From the NCBI RefSeq assembly GCF_002261475.1, contig NZ_NEVN01000013.1, positions 1 to 64,000 of the forward strand: a stretch of 64,000 bases of DNA, read 5' to 3'. The first letter of the stretch is position 1, and each line of letters starts with the position of its first letter. Position numbers and translations under genes: made by a program. Source of the stretch: Bordetella genomosp. 5. Its GTDB lineage: Bacteria; Pseudomonadota; Gammaproteobacteria; Burkholderiales; Burkholderiaceae_B. Positions 44,902-52,742 of the stretch are shown piece by piece. Under the pieces are notes generated by a model. The model had not been told where the DNA came from, did not search any database, and saw nothing but the letters and a program-made list of their open reading frames with translations.

Positions 44902-45626
44902 CTCCGCTTGTCCGACTACGCATCGAAAAGGCCGCCACTGACTGCGGCTTCGAGATAACACCGCTTGAGCGTGACGGCGGCCTCGAACTGCGGTCAGCGC
45001 GATTCCCAGAGTCTGTGTTCGTGCAGACGACCGCTTCGTCGACTCTATCGGTCAGCGCGTCCAGTGCCGACCTGCTTGGAACGACGGACGGTGCTTGCGT
45101 CATTGCGGTGAATGGCTTCGGGGCGCTCTACGACGTGCTGCGTAGTGCGGCCGCGCATGCCCGAACGCGGCCTAACCGCGTAGCCGATGCATTTCGCCGC
45201 GAAACTGACAATATGCCCATGGCCACCGAGGCCGAGCGCATTGTCGTCCAGCGCGTGGGCCAGAACTTGTTTCGAGCCGCCTTGCTGGACTACTGGCAGG
45301 GCCGATGTTGTGTGACGGGACTTGCTATAACTGACTTGCTAAGAGCCTCGCACATAAAGCCCTGGGCTGTCTGCGGGAGCGACAACGAGCGATTGGATGT
45401 GTTCAATGGATTCCTACTCAGTCCGCACCTTGATGCATTGTTCGATGGTGGATGGATTTCATTTTCGGATGAAGGAAGGCTGCTCGTATCCGAAGCTCTC
45501 CCCATGAAATCCAGGCAGCAGCTCGGTCTTTCTACTGAATGGGGCGTAGGAAAATTAGCTTTGGGCCACACGGAATATTTGGCTTTTCACCGGCATCACG
45601 TGTTCCGGCAGACAGGGCTAGAGTAA
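44886..45626 (+). CDS. HNH endonuclease
   Basis: 246 aa. The C-terminal HNH_2-type domain has RCCVTGL, then SHIKPW (His156), NGFLLSPHLDALFD (Asn174, His181), so a divalent-metal nuclease site is complete. The N-terminal ~110 residues are of unknown fold. The likely start is TTG at 44886, 5 nt after GAGAGG; an ATG at 44898 is too far from it. It overlaps the end of the DUF262 remnant and is the last gene of the plus-strand run, so it may have belonged to the restriction unit or serve the defence operon. Confidence 0.8.
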   Translation: MDAGMTPLVRLRIEKAATDCGFEITPLERDGGLELRSARFPESVFVQTTASSTLSVSASSADLLGTTDGACVIAVNGFGALYDVLRSAAAHARTRPNRVADAFRRETDNMPMATEAERIVVQRVGQNLFRAALLDYWQGRCCVTGLAITDLLRASHIKPWAVCGSDNERLDVFNGFLLSPHLDALFDGGWISFSDEGRLLVSEALPMKSRQQLGLSTEWGVGKLALGHTEYLAFHRHHVFRQTGLE

Positions 45627-45643
45627 GCATGTTGGCCCGCGCG

Positions 45644-45670
45644 GAGGGTGTCCCGCTGCGGGACACCCTC
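45644..45670. terminator. Perfect hairpin between convergent genes
   Basis: GAGGGTGTCCCG-CTG-CGGGACACCCTC, 12-bp perfect stem, 18 nt after the HNH stop and just past the stop of the minus-strand recombinase remnant (45674). The T-run is poor, but position and stability suggest a terminator for both directions. Confidence 0.65.
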
Positions 45671-45673
45671 TGC

Positions 45674-47548
45674 TCACATCCGCCTGAATGAACTGTCCAA
45701 CAGTTCTGCCATCCGAGCTGCGCCGTCGCCACTACGAAGGCTGGCATAGTGGCGCTCGACTGTTTGAATGCGGTCATTCAGGACTAAGGCCGCAGTCTTG
45801 AAATCACCACCGTCAGCCTTAAGAATCGATGAGGCGACGAGATGACGGAACGCGTGGGGGCCGATGCCCTTGCAGCGCACCAGATACTTCGCGGTCAGTT
45901 CGGCCACGGTCTGTCCTAGCTCGACCCAAGGTCGATGCACAGCGTCAGCCCTCTTCTCCTTCATCGTCAGAAATACAAGGTTTGTTGGAGCGACCATTAG
46001 CGCTGGTCGATGCTTGTGGAGGTACCGCTCGATGTCTCGCCATGCGGTGAAATGCACTGGGCTATCGTAGATAACGTCTGCGGCAGCCCCATAGCTATTC
46101 TTGAATTCATTCTTGGGAATCTTTATCCACCATGAGCCGTCACCACGCTGGTAAAGGTGGCCGGTGTTGTCCGCGCGCCAGGTCATGTGGGCCAGGTTGC
46201 GCTTCCTCAGAGGGTTGGACAATAAGACTTTCAGTAGCACGAGATTGCGAGACCAGACAGCTTCACGTCGGGCATTGCCCAACGGGCCTATCGGCGCGAA
46301 GACGTTGAATCATGTCGGCCATCGCATCCATGGGGGACGCATAGTCCAAGATGTGTTTGATGGGCTCGAAAGAATCCCGCGAGACCTCAATTTCATTGTG
46401 ATAAGCGCCCGTCAACTGCTCCGTGAGCTCGAACTGCCGGGCGCATATGCTTTCCCATGGCTCCTGCTGCAACCTGGATGGCAACGTGGCCTGCATCTCG
46501 GGCCTTTGCAGTAGGTACCCCGTTCTGGGTCGCACCAAAGTCGCTACGAAGGCAAGGAACTGCACAAAGCCTTGGTTGCGCTTTCGTGCCCTGGCTGCCC
46601 GCCAGTTCAGATAGTCCTCCACATGGTCCGGCACAGCTAACCAGGCCATGGTCTGCACTTCCGACTCGAGGTGACCCTTGCCTCCAAGTTCGGTCGACAT
46701 CTTCAGCCAGCCGAGGAATGTACCGGTGAACTGCCAGCCCCTCCGGGCAGAGGCAACTTCTCTGCCATCCAAGAACGCCCACCAGTTCGTCGGCGTCAAG
46801 GCCGTCAGCGGGCAAGGCGACACGCGCCATTTCCCGCGCTTGGTGCGTTTGTAAAGAGGTACGGCCATGGTCTTGTAGCGCAGGAACTCTGTCCATTGCG
46901 GCCGCAGTGGCGAGTCGGCGTGCGGCTTTACAGAGTAGATAGACCGCGTCAGGCCGCCAAGTTGGTTGCGGTATTCAATCGGCGCGGGCGTACCACCGAC
47001 CGATTCCTGCCGTAGTCCTTTGACCTTCATCCCGGAGAGCTGAACCAGGAGGTTGCTCTCGACGCCAAAGAACCCTTCGAGGCGTCGTACGTAGGTGATG
47101 TTGTTGGGCCTGGGAATCTTGCCTCGCAGCCAGCCGAACAGCATGTCGCGGGGTATGCCGCTTGATGCGCTACGTGATTAATCGCCCGGTCTCCGATAAG
47201 GCTCGTCATGCTTTCGATGAACGGCGTGGGTTTTTCGGCAGCCAAGGCGAGCAGTGTGTCGCTCTCCACGACGGCTTCCTTCCACGGTCGCATGGCGGCC
47301 TTAGTGTTGGTGATGGACCGAGGGCTTTTTCCCTCGGCTAGTAGAGCGCCTAGGAACCGTTCCATCGCATCCGGGTACTGAATGCGCATCTCGTTGCCAA
47401 CTACGTCATCTGCGTGAAGGGAATTCGCCCGGAGAAAGTTGCGCAAGGCTATAGCGCGGTTGGCTGCTGTCCGAGCGTTCAATCCATCGAGTTGAACTTT
47501 GCGTTCCTGGTCTTCCAGGAGCTGTTGATAGGTGAGTGGGGTGGGCAT
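45674..47548 (-). pseudogene. Tyrosine-recombinase-like gene broken by two frameshifts
   Basis: Three consecutive reading frames make one protein of about 620 aa. Piece 1 (from MPTPLTYQQLLEDQERK at 47548) ends near 47160 after AINHVAHQ; piece 2 (GIPRDMLFGWLRGKIP...) runs to 46263; piece 3 (...GNARREAVWSRNL) runs to 45674. One missing A near 47163 and a shift near 46290 join them. Piece 1 resembles a SAM-like core-binding domain. Piece 3 holds GPHAFRHL and a late HYASL that fit the His-x-x-Arg and Tyr of tyrosine recombinases. Probably a dead second recombinase. Confidence 0.65.
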
Positions 47549-47982
47549 GTGCCGCCTTTTCGCCCGTTTCCCTGCCGCTTCCGTGGTCTGCGACGCAAGT
47601 AAAGACGACGGTGTGAAATACCTGCGAATCGAATAACCGCCTGATTCCTTAAGGTTTTTCAATTTCCTCATGCTCCACCTAAGAGGTTGGTAGGAGGCGC
47701 AAATGCAGGTAACGCTAGCGGAAGAAAAACGAGCATTCAATGCTTCGCTCCTCGTATAGCGTGTGCGCTCGAAAATCTCGCAACGGCGAGTAGGTTCGGT
47801 TATGCGGTTGTTCGCTCCAAGTTGACGACCGTGTCCAACTTGGACAGTCGAGTGGAACGTCAGTTGGCTCTCAGGCTTTGGGAACAACAGAATTTGAACG
47901 GAAGAACGGAGTCGCACAGACCATGTTGGTATACGAAAAAAGGCAACTTTCATCTCTCTCAGTTGCGTAAATTCAAGCCTGG
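47549..47982. other. Intergenic region between divergent genes
   Basis: 434 nt without a supportable gene between the recombinase remnant (minus) and the HAD gene (plus). It holds a 15-bp palindrome (47832-47846). A short minus-strand frame from 47953 is merely an upstream extension of the recombinase frame. Confidence 0.5.
47832..47846. promoter_or_regulatory. 15-bp palindrome, possible operator
   Basis: TGTCCAA-C-TTGGACA is a perfect 7-bp inverted repeat with a one-base centre, 137 nt upstream of the HAD gene and in the only promoter space shared with the divergent recombinase remnant. Confidence 0.4.
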
Positions 47983-48528
47983 ATGAAACCGTTGCATTGC
48001 ACTCAGTGCGACGACAAAATACTCGCTATGGGAACCGTAAAAAATTCGGATAAGGTGCTCTATCTTGACTTCGACGGAGTCGTTCATTCCGACGATGTTT
48101 TCTGCAGTGCCAAGCGAGGCATCTACATCAAGACACCTGGCCGAAAGCTCTTCGAATGGATGCCAATACTTGACCGCCTCCTACAGCCCTATCCCGACGT
48201 CGCAATCGTATTGTCGACAAGCTGGGTGCGAGTACGCAGCTTCGAGTTCGCCAAACATCAGTTGAGTGTGCCACTCCAAGCACGCGTGATTGGAGCGACT
48301 TTCCATCGACGTTATATGGGGAAAGAGTCGTTCTTGGCCAAGGCTCGAGGTGTGCAGATAGTCGAGGATGTACAGCGACGCCAGCCGCTGTCCTGGTTCG
48401 CTGTCGACGACGACAGCGATAACTGGCCAGCCGGATATGAAGACTACTTGGTACGAACAGATGGGACACAAGGCATCAGCGCAGCCGGTGTTCAGGACGC
48501 AATTCGAACCAAGCTTGAAACTCTCTAA
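47983..48528 (+). CDS. HAD-fold phosphatase-like protein
   Basis: 181 aa. The HAD nucleophile motif LYLDFDGVVH (about residues 26-35), motif II-like LSTSW and motif IV-like AVDDDSDNW are present, with no large cap domain. It resembles the stand-alone HAD domains related to those of Swiss-army-knife RNA-repair proteins (HAD_SAK). A later ATG at 48028 is an alternative start; neither has a strong ribosome site. It is followed 9 nt later by a 62-aa gene. Role as island cargo unknown; nucleic-acid end processing is possible. Confidence 0.7.
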   Translation: MKPLHCTQCDDKILAMGTVKNSDKVLYLDFDGVVHSDDVFCSAKRGIYIKTPGRKLFEWMPILDRLLQPYPDVAIVLSTSWVRVRSFEFAKHQLSVPLQARVIGATFHRRYMGKESFLAKARGVQIVEDVQRRQPLSWFAVDDDSDNWPAGYEDYLVRTDGTQGISAAGVQDAIRTKLETL

Positions 48529-48537
48529 AAGGTGGTT

Positions 48538-48726
48538 ATGGAACCGGTCGATATTTCTGTTGCCGTGAAGAAGATGCATCAGCTCGCCCTAGAAGACGGT
48601 GACATCGGCGCGTTGTACTGGAATTCCATCATCCGGCTACTGACGTCTGCCTCAGCGCTTGAACGAGATAACTTGCAACTGAGGAAAGCTTTGGACGAAC
48701 GCCTGGACGACGGTGCGACTTCGTAG
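48538..48726 (+). CDS. Small hypothetical protein
   Basis: 62 aa, acidic and helical (MEPVDISVAVKKMHQLALED...). AAAAGG lies 6 nt before the ATG, and the gene follows the HAD gene by 9 nt, so both are probably co-transcribed. A coiled-coil-like stretch (SALERDNLQLRKALDERL) lies at the end. No family is recognised. Confidence 0.55.
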   Translation: MEPVDISVAVKKMHQLALEDGDIGALYWNSIIRLLTSASALERDNLQLRKALDERLDDGATS

Positions 48727-48736
48727 AGTGGCCGGC

Positions 48737-48764
48737 AAAAAAAAACCCCGGCGAAGTTCCGGGG
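48737..48764 (-). terminator. Terminator for the minus-strand alpA-parB side
   Basis: On the minus strand, CCCCGG-N7-CCGGGG (48746-48764) is followed by nine T. It lies 32 nt after the AlpA-like stop codon and between convergent gene sets. Confidence 0.85.
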
Positions 48765-48795
48765 CTGAGTCGACTCGAAGGTCTCTTGCACTGCA

Positions 48796-49125
48796 TTAGC
48801 TGTATCGAATCACCGGGATATTCGGGCCTATCACTGGCATCCAATTTTCCTGCCCTGCAAACTTTAGCTCTTGCCAACGGCGAATCGCCAGTTCAGACCA
48901 ATACGTGTACTTGCCAATGCGTACCGGAGGCGGGAAAGCTCCCGCCTTCACCATGTTTTCAATGGTCCGGTCCGACACGGCCAGCAGCCCGCAAAGCTCC
49001 TTTTTGTTCACAAGCTTCGACACGGATGCATCGTCGGTAATGCTGGGGGTGGACTGTTCAGACGTGCTATGAACCTCTACTGTGGTTGAGTACAGGTATA
49101 GCGTTTTCGACCGAAATCGATGCAT
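48796..49125 (-). CDS. AlpA-like excisionase/regulator
   Basis: 109 aa. An AlpA/MerR-like HTH lies at about residues 37-85 (LVNKKELCGLLAVSDRTIEN, then AFPPPVRIGKYTYWSELAIRRW). Such proteins help integrases excise or switch on their genes. The start at 49125 (MHRFRSKT) is chosen over a longer frame that would overlap the ParB-like gene. It lies 76 nt downstream of parB in the int-parB-alpA row. Confidence 0.75.
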   Translation of the reverse strand: MHRFRSKTLYLYSTTVEVHSTSEQSTPSITDDASVSKLVNKKELCGLLAVSDRTIENMVKAGAFPPPVRIGKYTYWSELAIRRWQELKFAGQENWMPVIGPNIPVIRYS

Positions 49126-49201
49126 CTCAGCAAAAAAGTTGAAGCGAACGCCTCCGGCACGAATCGGTCCGCAGGCGCCAGTCAGTTCTTTCTCGCTTCG
49201 G

Positions 49202-50173
49202 TTAGCCCTTTTCAGGCTTTGCTTCGAACATCCGCTCGATGAACTCCCGTAACCGGACCTCTTGCTCACTTGTCATGGCACCAGCCTTCAGCTTGAGGGT
49301 AAAGCCCCTGGCGTCCCGTTGGATGCTGCCGGCCCGCAACGCTCCGGTATAGAGCGCATCGATTTGTATGGCGCTCGACGCCTTGCTGCCTCTCTGCCGC
49401 ACTATCGAGTCCAACATCGCGTCGGCCTTGCGATGGTCAAGCTTACCGGCAAGAAGCAGTGCCCAAACCTCCCTGGCTGCCTGCTCCCCTAGTTCTCCAT
49501 GACGCCGGATGGCGGTCACCAGTTCATCAGCCGTGGTGCTGCTTATCAGCCCAGGCCGCAGGGCCAAGTCTTCCAAGACGAAGGCGGGCAGCTTCTGGAA
49601 GGTGAAGAAGCGATACAGACCACTGCGTGACATGCCCAGCGCTTCAGCCATGCGCTTGCGGTTTGGGAAATGGGCCTCTGTCTGCAATAAGGCTTGCGCG
49701 ATTTCATAGTCCGACAGCTCTTCCCTGCTCAGGTTTTCTGCCAAGGCGAGCAGGGCCATGTCTTGGTCTTCGCACGTGACGATGACAGAACGGATAGTGG
49801 CCCGTTCTAGTAGATGGTGCACGCGCAGGCGTCGCTCGCCCGCGATGAGCTGGAAACGCTCCCCTGCCTGTCTCACGACGATGGGCTCTATCAGCCCTAT
49901 TTCCCGAACGGACTCCGCTAACTCCGACAAGGCATCAGGAGCGAACACTTTCCGGGGCTGCCACGGGTTGGGGTCGATGTCCGCTAGTGTGATGTCGAGC
50001 GAGCCGGCTCCTTTTTCAAGCTCTTTGACGCGCTGTTCGGCAGTCACTAGCGCGGCAATCATGCCTGGCATTGTGCGGGGCGCCTGAGGCGTGTCGGCTC
50101 TGGGGGTTGGTATGTCGGATGCGGTGGCAAGCGCTGCTGTCTGCTGCTTCATCCGGTCGCGTAAGGAAGCCAT
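49202..50173 (-). CDS. ParB/RepB-family partition protein
   Basis: 323 aa. The N-terminal ParB/sulfiredoxin-fold domain has DPNPWQPRKVF and the CTP-binding GERR box (112-115). The HTH region KRMAEALGMSRSGLYRFFTFQKL follows at about 173-195. A C-terminal extension of about 80 residues ends the protein. No ParA is present, so it may be a regulator or stabiliser of the excised island (RepB/KorB-like) and not a full partition system. It lies 78 nt downstream of the integrase. Confidence 0.85.
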   Translation of the reverse strand: MASLRDRMKQQTAALATASDIPTPRADTPQAPRTMPGMIAALVTAEQRVKELEKGAGSLDITLADIDPNPWQPRKVFAPDALSELAESVREIGLIEPIVVRQAGERFQLIAGERRLRVHHLLERATIRSVIVTCEDQDMALLALAENLSREELSDYEIAQALLQTEAHFPNRKRMAEALGMSRSGLYRFFTFQKLPAFVLEDLALRPGLISSTTADELVTAIRRHGELGEQAAREVWALLLAGKLDHRKADAMLDSIVRQRGSKASSAIQIDALYTGALRAGSIQRDARGFTLKLKAGAMTSEQEVRLREFIERMFEAKPEKG

Positions 50174-50251
50174 ATGTTCTACCTGGTGCGGCAGCGCATG
50201 GCCTGCGCCACGAGCTGCCTGATTTAGGGGTGTCTGTTTGACGGCGCCGTG

Positions 50252-51628
50252 TCAGGCGACTCTGCGGGAGAAGTCGAGGTGGACCACGTTGCTGGCACGT
50301 CCGACCGGTGCCGGCGTCACGACAGCTGCGGCGACTGGCGGAGTGACATTGACCGGAGACGAAGAGCCTGCTTGTTCCACCACAGGAGCCCGTAGCGGCG
50401 GCGAAACCGTGGAGCTTTGGTATCGCGCAGGAGAGTGCTCCTCGCCTGCTGCGTGGCCGTGCATGAGACGCGCCACGTCATCAGCAGTGACGCCGATGTA
50501 GTGCATGACCATCTTGACGGTCTTGTGCCCTGTAATCGGCATGAGCTTTGTTAGGTCGCCGTTGAACTGATTGGCGTACCGCGTGCTGGCCGTGCGACGC
50601 AGGTCGTGGAGGCGTGCGTTCTTGACACCGGCCTGCTCGCAAGCGACACGCCACCCTTTCTTTGCGGCCTCGTAGGTGATGGGAATGATGCGCCCGGACG
50701 CCTCCGGCCGCCCCATCGCGCGCAATGCGGTCAAGATTTCGATGGCGCCTGGCCCAAGCGGGACGTCTCTGCTGCCGGCCTTGGCGTCTCGCAACGAAAG
50801 GACGTTGCGCTCCCACTGCACGTCATCCCACGTGGCGTAGTGCAGCGGCTCGCACGACCGCATGGCTGTCTCCAGCATGAGGCAGACCAAGGGGAAGATG
50901 TAGGGGTTCGGATATTCACGCAGATGCGTGGCAATCCGCTTCCATTCTGCGGCTGTCAGGATGCGCTTGCGCGGCGCATCGGCTTTCGGCAAGGCCACCT
51001 GTGCGGCCGGATTGGAAACCGGATGGCTCCACCGAAGAATTTTCTTGGTGTACGTGAACAACCTGCGCAACTCGGCGCGTTCATTGGTGATGGTGGCGGC
51101 CTTAGCTCCCTCCTCGCGCATTGCGTTGATGAGTTCCTGCACATGGAAGGGCGAGATTTCCGCGATTTTGGTTGCGGCAAGACTGCGTCGGAGTCGGTCG
51201 GTTTTTTGCGTCTGGCCGGCCAGTTTCGTGCGATGAGACTTCAGGCTCTGCGGGATGGCGCGTTCTGGCTCGCGGCAAAGTGAGACGTTCCAGTAATGGT
51301 GCTTCTCTCCAGCAGTTGCGCCGACGCGCTCAAGCTGGATGACGGGAAGCTTCAATGCCCGTAGGTAACGGTTGATGCGATTCTTGTCCTGTGTCGCTCC
51401 CTTGAGGAAGGGGAGCTTGTGAATCGCGTAATGGGTGAACGCTTCAGCGAGTGTGGACTTGAAGGGGCCTTGGCCGTATGCCTGTTCGTCAGCAGAAAGC
51501 TGCTTTACCAAGTCTTTCATGGTGCTTTTGGCAGCGGCTTCAGTTTGGAAGCCGCTGCGGTAGACGTCCTGCCCGTTGAGGCGTAGCCGGAAAGCCCAGC
51601 CGTTACCTTCTTTGAAGGGCTTAGCCAT
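50252..51628 (-). CDS. Tyrosine integrase of the island
   Basis: 458 aa. Catalytic residues are intact: Arg257 (AMRSCEPLHYATWDD), His341-x-x-Arg344 (HDLRRTAS), His368 (GHKT) and Tyr377 (MHYIG). An N-terminal arm-binding-like domain and a SAM-like domain precede it; an unusual Pro/Ser/Val-rich tail of about 70 residues follows Tyr377. GAGGTGA lies before the ATG. Its position 247 nt from the tRNA-Phe 3' end and the matching att repeats show it as the enzyme that inserted the island. Confidence 0.93.
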   Translation of the reverse strand: MAKPFKEGNGWAFRLRLNGQDVYRSGFQTEAAAKSTMKDLVKQLSADEQAYGQGPFKSTLAEAFTHYAIHKLPFLKGATQDKNRINRYLRALKLPVIQLERVGATAGEKHHYWNVSLCREPERAIPQSLKSHRTKLAGQTQKTDRLRRSLAATKIAEISPFHVQELINAMREEGAKAATITNERAELRRLFTYTKKILRWSHPVSNPAAQVALPKADAPRKRILTAAEWKRIATHLREYPNPYIFPLVCLMLETAMRSCEPLHYATWDDVQWERNVLSLRDAKAGSRDVPLGPGAIEILTALRAMGRPEASGRIIPITYEAAKKGWRVACEQAGVKNARLHDLRRTASTRYANQFNGDLTKLMPITGHKTVKMVMHYIGVTADDVARLMHGHAAGEEHSPARYQSSTVSPPLRAPVVEQAGSSSPVNVTPPVAAAVVTPAPVGRASNVVHLDFSRRVA

Positions 51629-51835
51629 GGGTCACCTCAACAAGGCGTGACCGGTTGATGAGGTGGTGCGGGGATGGTTGCATGGCAACTCCGAAGATGA
51701 GGAGTTGCGGTATAGGTAAACGGAGCCAAAAACCGAGCGGTTCGAGGCGCGTCCGGGCGAAAAGTTGTTCCGTCCAAACGCCGGTGTCCGCAACCAGGCG
51801 CAGCCAAGAACGTCAGAAATCTGACAGACCAAAGC

Positions 51836-51859
51836 AAAAAGCCCCGCTTTCGCGGGGCT
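51836..51859 (-). terminator. Terminator after tRNA-Phe, supplied by the island
   Basis: On the minus strand AGCCCCGC-GAAA-GCGGGGCT is followed by TTTT. It lies 17 nt from the tRNA-Phe 3' end, so it replaces the original terminator that now lies at 22938-22967. Confidence 0.85.
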
Positions 51860-51874
51860 AAGTGCTTGATATTC

Positions 51875-51921
51875 TTGGTGGCCTGGGGCGGAATCGAACC
51901 ACCGACACGCGGATTTTCAAT
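51875..51921 (-). repeat. tRNA-proximal att site, 47 bp
   Basis: Direct repeat identical to 22979-23025, overlapping the 3' half of tRNA-Phe through the anticodon loop. After it the sequences differ: CCGCTG here against GCGAAT at the left end. Confidence 0.93.
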
Positions 51922-51951
51922 CCGCTGCTCTACCAACTGAGCTACCAGGCC
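51876..51951 (-). tRNA. tRNA-Phe (GAA)
   Basis: 76 nt on the minus strand. The acceptor stem GGCCTGG pairs with CCAGGCC and CCA is encoded. D-arm GCTCAGTTGGTAGAGC, anticodon stem GCGGA/TCCGC with loop TTGAAAA (anticodon GAA), and T-arm GTTCGATTC are all normal. The gene stays intact because the island restored its 3' end. Confidence 0.97.
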
Positions 51952-52176
51952 AACGCGAAGAACGAAACTATACATGAAATTTCGCGCGTGTGCACGGATG
52001 CTGGCAAAAAGTTTGCGAGGATTCGACGGCGGGACAGTCGGCCACCGGAAATTGCGCAGGCCTTGAGCAGCCATGACGGCACGCGAGCGGCCGGTCGGCC
52101 CGCGCCAAATGCCGGCTGGACCGGCCAGTGCGTGCTCTCGAAGCGGCGAATTACCGACGGGCACGACGGCAAACGC

Positions 52177-52500
52177 CTATGCCAGGACTTCGAGTCCGTA
52201 CTTTTGAACGACCTGGAGCAATCGAGCCGCGGGGCCACTCGGCTGCTTCGCGCCCGACTCCCACTTCTGCACGGTGGACGTGCTGGTGTTGAGATACCTG
52301 GCAAACACGGGCTGACTGACATTCGCCGTCTCGCGGATTCTCGCGATCGCGGCTGCATCGAAACGAGGCGCCTCCATGAGACACATCTCATCGAACTCGC
52401 GCATCGTCTGGCGGTTTCCGACACCGGAGCGCTGCAATCCGAGAGCTGCGCTATGGATCGCGGCAAACGCATCGCTTTTAAATCGTGGCTTCGTCGCCAT
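52177..52500 (-). CDS. HigA/NadS-like antitoxin or XRE regulator
   Basis: 107 aa. The C-terminal HTH (about residues 52-100; IRETANVSQPVFARYLNTST, then VQKWESGAKQPSG) is typical of HigA/NadS-type antitoxins, and the N-terminal half (RFKSDAFAAIHSAALGLQRSG) is as in that family. The ATG at 52500 is preferred to the frame opening at 52662. An unassigned open frame without a usual start codon (52478-52675, minus) overlaps its 5' end by 23 nt; no recognisable HigB/RelE toxin is seen, so it may be an orphan. Confidence 0.75.
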   Translation of the reverse strand: MATKPRFKSDAFAAIHSAALGLQRSGVGNRQTMREFDEMCLMEAPRFDAAAIARIRETANVSQPVFARYLNTSTSTVQKWESGAKQPSGPAARLLQVVQKYGLEVLA

Positions 52501-52656
52501 CGCTGACAATCTCCAGTAGTTCCTCGATCTCGAGTTGATCGAGCAGCTGTTCAACGCTGATAAGGCGATACAGATCCGTCTGATCACGATGCTGCGAAAC
52601 ATGTTCTGGTGGAGGCGCTTCTTCCAGATTTGACCCAACGCTCTCGCAATAAAGTC

Positions 52657-52671
52657 TAGCACTAAGTGCTA
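52657..52671. promoter_or_regulatory. Palindromic operator upstream of the HigA-like gene
   Basis: TAGCAC-TAA-GTGCTA is a perfect 6-bp inverted repeat, 157 nt before the HigA-like ATG. GCAC-N3-GTGC palindromes are typical of HigA autoregulation, and a TATAGC string on its edge could be a -10. Confidence 0.6.
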
Positions 52672-52742
52672 TATTTCACCACGCTTCGATGCCACCCACA
52701 CTCGCCCTATGCGGGCGAGTGGTGAGTCACGGCGGCCAAGCC

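Larger units (their letters stand above)
22979..51921. mobile_element. Integrative island in tRNA-Phe, about 28.9 kb
   Basis: The island is bounded by the 47-bp att repeats. The integrase gene (50252-51628) lies next to the intact tRNA; AlpA-like and ParB-like genes follow it; a TrfA-like replication initiator and iterons lie at the opposite end. Base composition is visibly less GC-rich than the flanks, above all in 24.4-25.3 kb and 45.3-48.7 kb. No conjugation (tra/mob) genes were seen, so it is either mobilised by a helper or no longer mobile. The main cargo is the defence operon at 25308-44514. Confidence 0.9.
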
